DNA of 64,000 nt from BOG-908 sp965198855 (GCA_965198855.1 CBDAPZ010000002.1:1674001-1738000), one strand, 5' to 3'. Counted from the first letter of the stretch, positions 50,351 to 58,970 are shown. Translations and numbers: made by a program. The notes: generated by a model from the letters alone, not told the origin.

Positions 50351-51092
50351 AGCCGCCGTCGACGATGATAGTTTGTCCGGTGACGTAGCTTGCTCGATCT
50401 GATGCTAGGAAAGCGACGGCTTCGGCGATTTCCTCAGCGCGCCCGAAACGTTGCAGCGCTATGCGCCGCCGCTGCGCCTCCCAAATCTCGGGCGTGTATA
50501 AATCTTTGAGGAACGTCGCGCCTAGACCAGCATCGATGATGCCGGGTGCTACCATGTTGGCACGAATGCCGTAACGGCCCTCTTCCTTTGCAATGGCCCG
50601 GCCAAGCGACTCGATCGCCGCCTTTGGCACGGAGGAAAGCGCGTCACCGGGTGGATAGGCGTAATTCGCGACGGAGACCACGCTGACAAAATTGCCCGCA
50701 TTTTGCAGACGAAACTGCGGCAGCGTCGCTGCGACAACACGCGTGAACCCCATCAGCTCGGTCTCGATCACTTCGCGCCATGCCGCCTCGCCGATCTTGC
50801 TAACGAAAGGTTGGTCGATCTGCACGCCGCCGGCAAATACCATCGTGCCGACCTGGCCAAAGAGCGCTACAGCTTCTGCAATGCTGTCGGTGATGCTGGG
50901 CAGGTTTCGCAGGTCGCATTGCAGCGCCGCGGCAACGCACGGCGCCGCGATGTCGGCGCATACGAGATCCGCCCCAGCCCGATTGGAGCGGTAGCCAACC
51001 GCGACAGCGTCCCACTCTTGTGCCAGCCGCCGGCAGATTGCGCCGCCAAGCCCGCCGCTGCCGCCGACGACGAAGGCAGCCCCTCGGCTCAC
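50340..51092 (-). CDS. SDR-fold protein with altered catalytic tyrosine
   Basis: 250 residues. The cofactor segment VVGGSGGLGGAICRRLAQEW (8-27) and C-terminal FLASDRASYVTGQTIIVDGG are clearly SDR. The YxxxK motif reads SSVPKAAIESLG (Ser at the Tyr position), with candidates YAY lying 7-9 residues earlier. The catalytic serine may remain in SVVSVANYAY. The protein may be inactive, or use another residue. It overlaps the upstream alpha/beta hydrolase gene by 4 bases (ATGA) and the convergent kinase by 11. Confidence 0.85.
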   Translation of the reverse strand: MSRGAAFVVGGSGGLGGAICRRLAQEWDAVAVGYRSNRAGADLVCADIAAPCVAAALQCDLRNLPSITDSIAEAVALFGQVGTMVFAGGVQIDQPFVSKIGEAAWREVIETELMGFTRVVAATLPQFRLQNAGNFVSVVSVANYAYPPGDALSSVPKAAIESLGRAIAKEEGRYGIRANMVAPGIIDAGLGATFLKDLYTPEIWEAQRRRIALQRFGRAEEIAEAVAFLASDRASYVTGQTIIVDGGFSL

Positions 51093-51940
51093 GAATCGAG
51101 CGGCATGAAACGCGCCAGATGCTCCAACAAGGTTTCTGCAAACGCCTCGTTGCGGTCACCCGTGAACATGTGGCCGGCACCGGATACTTCTACTACCTGC
51201 AGTTGAGGTGTCAGTGCACGAAAAAGCTGAACGCTGGCAGGCGTTACCAAATCGCTTAGCTCACCACGAACCAAGATCACCGGAGAGCTGACGCTTGCGG
51301 CCGCCTCACGCATCGCCTCATCTTCCGCTGGGCCGCCCAGGAAGGCCGGCGAGACCGTCTGTGGATCCCAATGCCAGAACAGGCGCCTGGATTCGCCATG
51401 CCGCAGCGCCTTGGCGAGGCCTGACGCGTCGGGCTTTCGCGGCAGCCCCCGATGCTGCGCCAGCACTTCCGCCGCTTCGTCGACCGAAGCAAAACCATCT
51501 TTGCTAGCCCTGAAAAAAGCACGGATTTTCTCCACGCCAGCCTCTGCAATGCCGGGTGCCACATCCGCCAACATGATCATGCCGGCGAGATGCGGATGGC
51601 GCGCAGCTCCCACTAGCGCCGCCTGGCCGCCGCGTGATGCGCCGACGAGTGCGGTCGGGCGATCCAGCGTGGTCAACAATCGTTCAACGTCGCGGCCAAA
51701 GGCATCCAGCGCATAATCGCCGTCATCCGCCCAGCCGCTTTCTCCATGCCCGCGGAGATCTACGCTGATCGCATAATACCCTGCGCGCGCCACACGCTCA
51801 GCCGATCCGTGCCAACTCCGCCGGCTCTGGCCACCACCATGGAGAAAAACGACAGGCGGCGCGGCCGGCTCGCCAAATGCATCGGCGGCAAGGCGAATGC
51901 CGTCGCCGGGGAAAAACACCGTTTTCATCGCCATGTTCAA
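51089..51940 (-). CDS. alpha/beta hydrolase
   Basis: 283 residues. The oxyanion-hole FLHGGGQSRRSW (33-44), DLRGHGESGW, nucleophile elbow VGASRGGQAAL (Ser about 101), acid ILVRGELSDLVTPAS and catalytic histidine GAGHMFTGDRNEAF are all present. It resembles meta-cleavage-product or epoxide/ester hydrolases of the fold. It forms the upstream member of a coupled pair (ATGA) with an SDR and lies 27 bases from a VOC gene further upstream, so the four belong to one leftward transcript. Confidence 0.87.
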   Translation of the reverse strand: MNMAMKTVFFPGDGIRLAADAFGEPAAPPVVFLHGGGQSRRSWHGSAERVARAGYYAISVDLRGHGESGWADDGDYALDAFGRDVERLLTTLDRPTALVGASRGGQAALVGAARHPHLAGMIMLADVAPGIAEAGVEKIRAFFRASKDGFASVDEAAEVLAQHRGLPRKPDASGLAKALRHGESRRLFWHWDPQTVSPAFLGGPAEDEAMREAAASVSSPVILVRGELSDLVTPASVQLFRALTPQLQVVEVSGAGHMFTGDRNEAFAETLLEHLARFMPLDS

Positions 51941-51967
51941 GGAGCGGTGCCGATGACAGCCCGGGCG

Positions 51968-52489
51968 CTACTCGGCGGCCGCTTTTGGTGGATCGATGGG
52001 AAACTTGCCAGGCGCATGATGCCACTTGCCGTCGTTGCGGCTTTCATAGGGTGCCGCGACTTCGATCAGCACGCCATGCGCGCTTTTCGGACCGAGCCAC
52101 GCCCAATTCTGCCAGGGCATGTCTTTGTCGCTGAATACTTCGCCATCGTTGAGCACCTGCAGGCCCTGCTCACTGAACTTGGTCATCGCACCTTTCACAT
52201 CATCCGTGGTGAAGCACAGATGATGCACGTGCTCGCCTTTTTTCTCGAGCCGATCGCCGAGAGGCGTGCCCGGTGCAGGCTGGATGAACTGGATTTCGGT
52301 GGAATGATTGGCGACGAAAGTGGCCCATTTCATGCCCTGATCCTGGCCGCTGGAGAATTCATCATATTTGACCAGACGATCTTCCAGGTGCTTCGGATCG
52401 AGCACGCCGAAAATCTTTGTCCAGTCCTCGATCGCCTTGTCGAGATCTTTTACCAGCAAACAGACATGGGCGAACGGGCTACTCGGCAT
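51968..52489 (-). CDS. VOC family protein
   Basis: 173 residues, single vicinal-oxygen-chelate domain of the methylmalonyl-CoA epimerase/glyoxalase type. FAHVCLLVKDLDKAIEDWTK IFGV supplies the first ligand (H), STEIQFIQPAPGTPLG the strand glutamate, GEHVHHLCFTTDDVKGAMTK the second H, and AHGVLIEVAAPYES the last Glu. Such VOC proteins epimerise or isomerise CoA esters or add metals to ring-cleavage chemistry. It sits between MaoC-like and hydrolase genes on the same strand. Confidence 0.85.
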   Translation of the reverse strand: MPSSPFAHVCLLVKDLDKAIEDWTKIFGVLDPKHLEDRLVKYDEFSSGQDQGMKWATFVANHSTEIQFIQPAPGTPLGDRLEKKGEHVHHLCFTTDDVKGAMTKFSEQGLQVLNDGEVFSDKDMPWQNWAWLGPKSAHGVLIEVAAPYESRNDGKWHHAPGKFPIDPPKAAAE

Positions 52490-52519
52490 GGCGAGACTCT
52501 CCTTCAAAACGAATGGCCA

Positions 52520-52915
52520 TCAGGCCTGCAGTTTTACGCGCGCGGTTCCGGTGATGACAGCGTCGCGGCCATCGGCGCGCAGCCACACATCGCAGATCGC
52601 AACGCCCTCTTCTACGGAGGCAACGCTGCCGCCTGCGGTCAGCCGGTCCTCGGCATAGACGTTGTCGACGAAGCGCGACTCCATGGCGGCGATGGTGCCA
52701 TTCGGAAAGGCCTGCATCAGCATGTTCATTAAATAGGCAACGTTGGCAGGCCCCTGGTTGATCACGCGATCACCAAGTCCCTTCGCCTTCACCACGGCAG
52801 GGTCGAGATGAATTGGGTTCGGGTCCGCCAGGAACACGGCCCATTCCTTCATCGCCGCAGCGCTGACGCTTTCGATCACGAAGGGCGGCAGCTTATCGCC
52901 GGCGTGCAGCGTCAT
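52520..52915 (-). CDS. MaoC-like hotdog-fold dehydratase
   Basis: 131 residues. The hydratase 2 motif is visible as FLADPNPIHLDPAVVKAKGL (about 29-48): the D...NPIH pair provides the catalytic Asp and His of (R)-specific enoyl-CoA hydratases. The shorter C-terminus fits a single hotdog. It overlaps the next hotdog gene by four bases (ATGA), so the two may form a heterodimer, as seen for the two-gene MaoC hydratases of steroid degraders. Likely reaction: hydration of an enoyl-CoA. Confidence 0.85.
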   Translation of the reverse strand: MTLHAGDKLPPFVIESVSAAAMKEWAVFLADPNPIHLDPAVVKAKGLGDRVINQGPANVAYLMNMLMQAFPNGTIAAMESRFVDNVYAEDRLTAGGSVASVEEGVAICDVWLRADGRDAVITGTARVKLQA

Positions 52916-53367
52916 GCCAGTTCCTTCCTGGGAAGCACCCAGACATTGGTGGTCTCCAGAACCGCGGCGCCACTTTCGTCATGCAGGCGCAGCCGATAAT
53001 CCAGCACGTCCATCACGCCAAGCTTGCGGCTGCGCTTGCGCACCAGGCCGAGAATCTCGCCGGTGACGCGATAGGGTACGCCCACCCGAAGAGGTGCGGC
53101 AAAGCGAACCCCCGAACTGCCCATCATCGGGCCGTCCTCCACATCGAACGCGCAGGTGGCGCAGACGCCCGCTACCGTCTTGCCCATCGCGACCTGGGTT
53201 GCGATATAATAATAGATCGGATGGGCGGTGCCGTCCGCCGCCGGCTGCACGCCCGTAGAGCGGCAAAGGGCAGTATTCTGCTCCGGCGTGATCACGTAAG
53301 GCTCAGTGCCATTGAGCGAGGTTCCCGCGACATCGGGCGCCGGAGGCAGATCCGTCGTGCCGCTCAT
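52912..53367 (-). CDS. MaoC-like/FAS1 N-terminal-type hotdog protein
   Basis: 151 residues from the ATG at 53367 (MSGTTDLPPAPD); earlier in-frame residues overlap the acyl-CoA dehydrogenase gene. PIYYYIATQVAMGKTVAGVC, FAAPLRVGVPYRVTGEILGL and VLETTNVWVLPRK suggest the substrate-binding hotdog half that partners a catalytic MaoC. The D/H pair is absent, consistent with a non-catalytic half. Stop and start interleave with both neighbours (ATGA downstream, TGATG upstream). Confidence 0.75.
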   Translation of the reverse strand: MSGTTDLPPAPDVAGTSLNGTEPYVITPEQNTALCRSTGVQPAADGTAHPIYYYIATQVAMGKTVAGVCATCAFDVEDGPMMGSSGVRFAAPLRVGVPYRVTGEILGLVRKRSRKLGVMDVLDYRLRLHDESGAAVLETTNVWVLPRKELA

Positions 53368-54530
53368 CAAAATGACCTCGGCAGGCCGAGGCTTTCTGCT
53401 ATCGAGTTGCGCACCATTTCGTTGCTGATCGGAGTCATACGTAGAATCCGGTGATCTCGCCAATAGCGTTGCATATCCGTCTCGGCGGAATAGCCCATGC
53501 CGCCCAGGATCTGTATGCCGAGATCCGCTGCCTTCACCGCGTTTTCGGAGGCGACCATTTTCAGCATGTTGGCCTGCGTGCCGCAGGGTTGCCCATTCGA
53601 TTGCAGCCAACTCACATAATAGAGAAGCAGCTCCGTCTGCTGCTGCCAGGTGGCGATGTCGGCAATGTAATGCTGGATGATCTGGAATTGCCCGATCGGC
53701 TTGCCGAAAGCATGCCGGGTCTTTGCGTATTCCAGTGCATCTTCCAGCACACCATCGATGGCGCCCAGGCACTGCGCGCCCACCATGATGCGTTCGTTGT
53801 TCAGTGTCGGCAACAGCATGTACCAGGCCTGGCCCGGCGTGCCCAAAACGTCTTCGTCGGGAATGAATACGTCATCGAGGGTCAGGGAACACGAGCCCAT
53901 CGCGCGCATACCAAGTTTAGGCAGCAATGTCGCCGAGACGCCCGGCGATTTTGCGTCCATGAAGAACAGGCTGAGCCCTTGATGGCGTTTGGCCGTGTCC
54001 CGCTCGCTGCGTGCCAGTAGAAGGATCCGGTCGGCGACTCGCGCACCTGTGGTCCACATCTTGGCGCCGTTGACGCGCCAGCCACCTTCTACCTTGGTCG
54101 CATATGTCTTCATTGCGCCCAGCACATCGGTGCCGCCGCCCGGCTCCGTCATGCCCAGCGAAACACGCAGCTCACCGGCCGCCATTTTGGGCAGCCAGCG
54201 CTGCTTTTGCTCCGGCGTGCCATACAGGCCGATCGATTTGGCGCCTGCGAAGGAGGTGAGTCCCCAGGTCCATATAAGGCCGCCGGCCGTGCGGGCGAGC
54301 TCGCGTGCGAAAATCATCTGGATGATGATGTCGCCGCCCTGGCCGCCATTCTCCTCATCGATCCCGATGCCGAAAAATCCATTAGCGGCAAGCTTGTTCC
54401 AAAGTGGAAAAGGATAGTTCTCTTCGTCGGCTTCGAGCTTGCGCATCCAGTCCTTGGGCGCCTCGGCATCAACCCAGCGCCGGATGACGTCGCGGAATGC
54501 CTGTTGCTCCTCCGAAAGGGCGAAGTCCAT
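53367..54530 (-). CDS. acyl-CoA dehydrogenase
   Basis: 387 residues from the ATG at 54530. MDFALSEEQQAFRDVIRRWV is a typical start; VSLGMTEPGGGTDVLGAM and NGAKMWTTGARVADRILLLA match the FAD site, and QILGGMGYSAETDMQRYWRD closes the fold. The usual catalytic Glu position near HRILRMTPISNEM is not a clear glutamate (the canonical EGTxE is missing), so the catalytic base may lie elsewhere or the enzyme may do a different elimination, as LvaC-like ACADs do. It overlaps the hotdog gene by one base. Confidence 0.9.
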   Translation of the reverse strand: MDFALSEEQQAFRDVIRRWVDAEAPKDWMRKLEADEENYPFPLWNKLAANGFFGIGIDEENGGQGGDIIIQMIFARELARTAGGLIWTWGLTSFAGAKSIGLYGTPEQKQRWLPKMAAGELRVSLGMTEPGGGTDVLGAMKTYATKVEGGWRVNGAKMWTTGARVADRILLLARSERDTAKRHQGLSLFFMDAKSPGVSATLLPKLGMRAMGSCSLTLDDVFIPDEDVLGTPGQAWYMLLPTLNNERIMVGAQCLGAIDGVLEDALEYAKTRHAFGKPIGQFQIIQHYIADIATWQQQTELLLYYVSWLQSNGQPCGTQANMLKMVASENAVKAADLGIQILGGMGYSAETDMQRYWRDHRILRMTPISNEMVRNSIAESLGLPRSF

Positions 54531-54609
54531 TTTCAATCCCAGGTGTCGAATGAGCGCAACGTAGTGGTGGGATGGGGTGGGCAACCTATCGTAGGGCAGG
54601 AAGGAAGCA

Positions 54610-54720
54610 GTTCTTTTTTGAAAAAAAGAACCAAAAAACTTTTATGTTTATGGCATGCACCGCTGGATAGAACCGCGACAGCGACAAAAAGTCTTTTGCT
54701 TCTTTTCTTCAGAAAAGAAG
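54610..54720 (+). repeat. full-length intergenic inverted-arm element, copy 6
   Basis: 111 bp. The left GTTC...GAAC hairpin, CAAAAAACTTTTAT, the core CGCTGGATAGAACCG with CGACAGCG, AAAAGTCTTTTG and the right CTTC...GAAG hairpin are all intact. Its polarity is opposite to the flanking leftward genes. Confidence 0.93.
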
Positions 54721-54732
54721 GCCCTTCTTCCT

Positions 54733-55509
54733 CTAGATGGACATACCACCCTCTAAAGGAATAACCGCTCCCGTTATGTAGGCCCCCGCGCGAGATGCAA
54801 GAAACAAAACCGTTCCCGCAACATCTTCCGGCTCACCAACGCGGCGCCGCGGCACCATGCCGATCAGCATCTGGTGCATCTCGTCAGACGTGATCTTGGT
54901 CATTTCCGAAGGGAAGAAACCGGGCGCGATCACGTTTACCGTGATGTTCTCCGGCCCAAGGCGTTTTGCGAGCGACTTGCTCACGTGATGCAACCCTGCT
55001 TTGGCAGCCGCATAGGCATAGGTTTCGCGTGGCCCGACGCGCAACGCGCCCACCGAACCGATATTGATGACAGACGAGGGTCGTTCATGCGTGCCGCCGG
55101 CGCGCAGCATTGGCAGCATCTTTTGAAGCAGAAAGAAGCCGGCCTTCAGGTTGAGATCGAGTACGTCGTCCCAGCCTTCCTCGGGATAGGAATCAATCGG
55201 CGCATCGCAAAGTGTGCCTGCATTATTCACCAGGATATGCACTGCCGGCTCGGCCTCGGCGATCCGTGTTGCGAGGATTGAGATGCCGTCGACTGTAGAA
55301 AGATCGGCGGGAATGCCGATAACGATGCCACCGGTCTCGGCTGAAAGCTCTTCAGCAACGCGGGCGCATTTTTCCTCGGTCCGCGCGCAAATATAGGTTT
55401 TGACGCCTGCTGCGGCCAAGCCCGTTGCAATCATGCGGCCGATGCCGCTGGTGCCGCCGGTGACGAGGGCGACGCGGCCACGCACTGCGAAAAGGCCTCC
55501 GACATCCAT
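54733..55509 (-). CDS. short-chain dehydrogenase/reductase (SDR)
   Basis: 258 residues. TGGTSGIGRMIATGLAAAGV (17-36), basic ICARTEEK after strand 2 (NADP-leaning), NNAGTLCD, catalytic GSVGALRVG and YAYAAAKAGLHHV. The C-terminal FLASRAGAYITGAVIPLEGG is standard. The PSSVINIGSV segment and the length resemble 3-oxoacyl-ACP/2-deoxy-gluconate-type SDRs. It lies 5 bases downstream of an EstC-like hydrolase gene and starts a new leftward block after the repeat. Confidence 0.9.
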   Translation of the reverse strand: MDVGGLFAVRGRVALVTGGTSGIGRMIATGLAAAGVKTYICARTEEKCARVAEELSAETGGIVIGIPADLSTVDGISILATRIAEAEPAVHILVNNAGTLCDAPIDSYPEEGWDDVLDLNLKAGFFLLQKMLPMLRAGGTHERPSSVINIGSVGALRVGPRETYAYAAAKAGLHHVSKSLAKRLGPENITVNVIAPGFFPSEMTKITSDEMHQMLIGMVPRRRVGEPEDVAGTVLFLASRAGAYITGAVIPLEGGMSI

Positions 55510-55514
55510 GATTG

Positions 55515-56240
55515 TCAGGCCGCTGCTGCGAGAATCAGTTTTGCGGTGCCTTCGGGATCACCCACCAGGAACGCGTGGTCTCCCGGATGGGCATGCATTG
55601 TCCAGCCGAGGTTTTCCGCGCGCACATGCATCATGCCCATGATGGTGTGCTGTGCTGTCACATAGTGCACCGGCTTCTTGATCGTCTCTGCGCCGACCTC
55701 GATAGGCGCTACGATGCAGCGCAAAGGCTGATCGGAAAGATGGCCCAGCAGCCAGGCTTCGCGCTCGCGATCCATCATGTGCGGATGTTCCTTTGCCATG
55801 GCGCGCTGCTGTTCGTGCACGCCGGAGCCGATTGGGCCTTGGCCGGAGGCGAGCAGCGTGTCGAGACCTGCCGCCTGTTCCTGCGGCATGAACCCCATCA
55901 TTGCGGCCACGTTTTCGCCCGAATACGGCACGATCGCATCGAGATAGACCACCGACCGAATGCGCTCGCCTGCCTGTGCCATAACGCCCGGGGCGATGGT
56001 GCCGGCATAGCTATGTGCGACGAGAACGGCATCTTCCACATCCTCGTACGCCAGCATGTTCACGATGTCGGTGACGTGAACGCTGCTGGTGATGTCGCGG
56101 CTGATCAGATGCGCGCGCTCGCCGAAGCCGGTGAAGGTGGGGGTGAAGACCTCGTGGCCGCCGTCGCGCAGCAATGGCCGGATGAATTTATAGGTCCAGC
56201 CACCCATGCCGCCGCCATGGAGAAGTACGAAAGTCGTCAT
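55515..56240 (-). CDS. alpha/beta hydrolase, EstC-like esterase
   Basis: 241 residues. FVLLHGGGMGGWTYKFIRPL LRDGGHEVFTPTFTGFGERA HL closely follows the EstC/pyrethroid-hydrolase-like subfamily. The nucleophile motif is LVAHSYAGT (Ser about 80) and the catalytic histidine lies in HAHPGDHAFLVGDPEG (about 217). No signal peptide. It overlaps the VOC dioxygenase-like gene by four bases (ATGA), coupling the two. It may hydrolyse an ester or C-C bond in the product of that neighbour. Confidence 0.87.
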   Translation of the reverse strand: MTTFVLLHGGGMGGWTYKFIRPLLRDGGHEVFTPTFTGFGERAHLISRDITSSVHVTDIVNMLAYEDVEDAVLVAHSYAGTIAPGVMAQAGERIRSVVYLDAIVPYSGENVAAMMGFMPQEQAAGLDTLLASGQGPIGSGVHEQQRAMAKEHPHMMDREREAWLLGHLSDQPLRCIVAPIEVGAETIKKPVHYVTAQHTIMGMMHVRAENLGWTMHAHPGDHAFLVGDPEGTAKLILAAAA

Positions 56241-57190
56241 GCGCCCTCTTTCTTCTCGAAATTGGTGATGAAGTCCTCAGGCGGCATCGGCCCCCATAGA
56301 AACATCGAATCTTCCGGCGCGTGATCGCCGGCATGCCAATCGTGATTGGCGGGAATAAAGTCGATATCGGCGGAATATTCGCTGTAGCTGCCCCAAGGGT
56401 CGCGCACGTAGTGAAAATAATTGGCGCCGAGCACGTGACGACCGACGCCCCATCCGCGCATGTGGCCTGCACGCGCCATCTGTGCGTAGCCGAGGCCCAC
56501 TTCCTGGAATGAGCCGACGTCCCAGCTCATGTGGTGCATGCCGCGGTGGGTGGAGGACACCAGAGCCAGCATGTGGTGGTCGCTGCCATGAACACCGTGC
56601 AGGAAGGCCACGACTGGGCCGCTGCGATCCGACAGTCTTAAACCAAGCGTCTTCTCGTAGAACGCGATCGCGGCACCGACATCCGTGGTGTAGATCGCGA
56701 AATGCGACAGCCGGCGCGGAAATACCCGTGGTGCCTTGGAGTTGAACACGGCGCCTGATTCGCCCGGCCCAACCGACGGCGCCTCGAAAAGGCTTTTTTC
56801 GTTCGGCGAGGATTTGTCGGCAACGCGTATGTTCACCGGCAGCCCATCGAAGCCTTCGATCCAGATGCCGTTCGAGGCGGTGCCTGCAGGTGCGCCAATG
56901 CGTTTGGCGCCCGCGTCGTCGAGCTGACGCGACATCGCTTCGATCTCGTCTTCAAAGATTCCAAAGCTCAGATATGCCAACTTCTTTTCCGGGCCTTGCC
57001 GCAACACACCCCAGCGATGTGAATGGCCTTTCGTATACAGGCCCAGGCCATCATCCTCATCGCGCACCTCCAGCCCGAACAGCGTGTAGAATGCGCGCGC
57101 TTCCTCCAGATCCGGCACGTCGAGCGCGAAATGATCGATGGAATGCGCCCCGAGCACGCCCGGCCGCCGGTTGATCACAAGCTGATCCAT
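56237..57190 (-). CDS. two-domain VOC protein, extradiol ring-cleavage dioxygenase-like
   Basis: 317 residues, two VOC units (about 14-125 and 155-290). The second carries the likely metal triad: H in LSHFAIYTTDVGAAIAFYEK, H in GMHHMSWDVGSF and E in SYSEYSADIDF, as in type I extradiol dioxygenases, which open catechols with Fe(II) or Mn(II). The first unit (IDHFALDVPDLEEARAFYTL FGL) also keeps a histidine. It is preceded on the strand by an FAH-family gene and followed, coupled, by the EstC-like hydrolase. Confidence 0.83.
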   Translation of the reverse strand: MDQLVINRRPGVLGAHSIDHFALDVPDLEEARAFYTLFGLEVRDEDDGLGLYTKGHSHRWGVLRQGPEKKLAYLSFGIFEDEIEAMSRQLDDAGAKRIGAPAGTASNGIWIEGFDGLPVNIRVADKSSPNEKSLFEAPSVGPGESGAVFNSKAPRVFPRRLSHFAIYTTDVGAAIAFYEKTLGLRLSDRSGPVVAFLHGVHGSDHHMLALVSSTHRGMHHMSWDVGSFQEVGLGYAQMARAGHMRGWGVGRHVLGANYFHYVRDPWGSYSEYSADIDFIPANHDWHAGDHAPEDSMFLWGPMPPEDFITNFEKKEGA

Positions 57191-57216
57191 CTGCTGCCTC
57201 CTTTGATAAAACTCTT

Positions 57217-58068
57217 TTATTCCGCGACGATCTGATTGCGTAGGATGCCGAGGCCTTCGATTTCCACCTCGACAACGTCGCCGTCTTTCATGAACAACGG
57301 CGGCTTGCGCGCCAATCCGATACCGGCTGGCGTGCCCATTACCAGAACATCACCGGCGACAAGCGTGAGGAACGTCGAGAGCAGGCTGATCGTTTCTGCC
57401 ACATCGAAAATCATGTCCGACGTGCTGGCGTTCTGCACCACCTGGCCGTTCAGCCGGGTCTGCAGCGAGAGGCCGGTGCAACCTGGCGGCAATTCGTCGG
57501 CGGTGATGAACCATGGGCCGAAGGCGCCGGTGCCGTCGAAATTCTTGCCCGCGGTCCATTGCGGCGTCTTCATCTGGTAGTCGCGAATCGAGCCGTCGTT
57601 GAAGATCGAGTATCCGGCAACATGGTTCAGCGCTGTCTCGCGGCTGATGTTCTTGCCGCCGATGCCGATCACCGCCACCAGCTCACCCTCGTAATCGAGC
57701 TGCGAGGAGCATTTCGGCAGGATGAGTGGCGCGCCATGCGCGATCAGGCTGGAGGGGAAGCGGGCGAAGAGGGTGGGGAAGGTTGGGGCCGCAAAGCCAC
57801 CTTCCGCTGCATGATCGGCATAGTTGAGTCCGAGGCAAATAATTTTCGAGGGCCGTGTCAGCGGCGGCAGAAAGGTGAGGCTTGCTTCATCAACCACGTC
57901 GCCGTCAGAGCCGACGCGGTCGGCGGCCGTCTTCAGAGCCGTGCCGCCTGCCTGCAAAGCTGTGTCGAGGTCGGCAAGTGCTACATCCCCATAAAGCGCA
58001 CGGACGGCGCCATGCGCTTGGACCGCCAAACCTATCGTGCCGTTTTTAGATACGCGTGCCAGACGCAT
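57217..58068 (-). CDS. fumarylacetoacetate hydrolase (FAH) family protein
   Basis: 283 residues from the ATG at 58068. IICLGLNYADHAAEGG (about 74-89), the metal ligands in QLDYEGELVAVIG (Glu pair) and SIFNDGSIRDYQ (Asp), and the KNFDGTGAFGPWF TADELP block are characteristic. The family includes hydratases and decarboxylases of meta-cleavage pathways (HpcE/MhpD-like) and acylpyruvate hydrolases. The neighbouring extradiol-like dioxygenase suggests a role in ring-opening product processing. It is 26 bases from that gene. Confidence 0.88.
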   Translation of the reverse strand: MRLARVSKNGTIGLAVQAHGAVRALYGDVALADLDTALQAGGTALKTAADRVGSDGDVVDEASLTFLPPLTRPSKIICLGLNYADHAAEGGFAAPTFPTLFARFPSSLIAHGAPLILPKCSSQLDYEGELVAVIGIGGKNISRETALNHVAGYSIFNDGSIRDYQMKTPQWTAGKNFDGTGAFGPWFITADELPPGCTGLSLQTRLNGQVVQNASTSDMIFDVAETISLLSTFLTLVAGDVLVMGTPAGIGLARKPPLFMKDGDVVEVEIEGLGILRNQIVAE

Positions 58069-58170
58069 GAAAGTCCCTCTCGTCACCGTGCCGCAGGAGA
58101 TGCGGCAACCCTAGGCTGCGCGCTGGGGGCGGCCGGCGCATCTATCCGCCGATAGGAAGGCAGGCCTGCG

Positions 58171-58953
58171 CTAGCGGCTCGTGGACTGCCCGGTCCCGGC
58201 CCCGCTCGCGACCATCAGCGTATTGCTCATCCCGCCATCCACCAGGAGGTCGATGCCGGTGATGTGGCCGGCAAAATCGCTCAGCAGGAACAGTATGGCG
58301 TTGGCAATGTCCTCTGCGGTGCCGAGTTTTCGCAGCGGGATGCCGGCCTCGCGCTGGTCGCGCCGCCCTTTATCGGCATAGCCGGCGGCCGTCATGGGCG
58401 TGAGCGTAGGCCCCGGGGAGACGCTGTTGATGCGGATTCCGTCAGGGCCCCAATCCACTGAAAGCTGCCGCACCAGCATCAGCAGCGCCGCCTTGCTGGC
58501 GGAATAGGCGCCGAGCCCCGGCGTCGGCTGATGCGCCGACATTGAGGCCGTGGCGACAAACGCACCGCCGCTGGCCTTCAGGTGAGGGTGAAGAGCCTTG
58601 GCGATCATCCAGTTGGCGCGGGTGTTGATCGCGAATAGCCGGTCATAGTCGTCGATCGGGCTTGAGCCGAGCGGGCCCGCCACGATGATGCCGGCGTTGC
58701 TGGCGACGGCATCGATGCCGCCCATGTGGTCGGTCGCGGCGCGGACGATGACGTCGCCGATGTCGTCCTTTGTGACGTCGGCGACCAGGATGGCTGCAGA
58801 GGGGCCGAAAGGGGAAGCGGCTTGCTGAAGGTTGGCCGCGTCGCGGTCGACGAGGAGCATGCGGTGCTCGCCTGGTATGAGACGGCCGGCGGCAAGGGCT
58901 TCGGCGACGGCGCGGCCGATGCCGCTGGCGGCGCCGGTGATGACTGCGCGCAT
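58171..58953 (-). CDS. short-chain dehydrogenase/reductase (SDR)
   Basis: 260 residues from the ATG at 58953; earlier in-frame sequence is repeat-element DNA. TGAASGIGRAVAEALAAGRL (6-25), acidic LVDRDAAN (NAD), SNAGIIVAG, catalytic TASMSAHQP and AYSASKAALL. The long linker before strand 2 (RLIPGEHRM) is a small insert compared with its relatives. It lies 102 bases after the FAH gene start and is bounded by a repeat element upstream. Confidence 0.9.
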   Translation of the reverse strand: MRAVITGAASGIGRAVAEALAAGRLIPGEHRMLLVDRDAANLQQAASPFGPSAAILVADVTKDDIGDVIVRAATDHMGGIDAVASNAGIIVAGPLGSSPIDDYDRLFAINTRANWMIAKALHPHLKASGGAFVATASMSAHQPTPGLGAYSASKAALLMLVRQLSVDWGPDGIRINSVSPGPTLTPMTAAGYADKGRRDQREAGIPLRKLGTAEDIANAILFLLSDFAGHITGIDLLVDGGMSNTLMVASGAGTGQSTSR

Positions 58954-58970
58954 AAGGAGACTCCAAGAAT

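Noticed and set aside
54610..54720. Lysine/phenylalanine-rich mini-frames (KKRTKKLL, VLFFKKE) at many gene ends
   Set aside because: They are translations of the repeated hairpin elements, not peptides under selection; they also create false N-terminal extensions.
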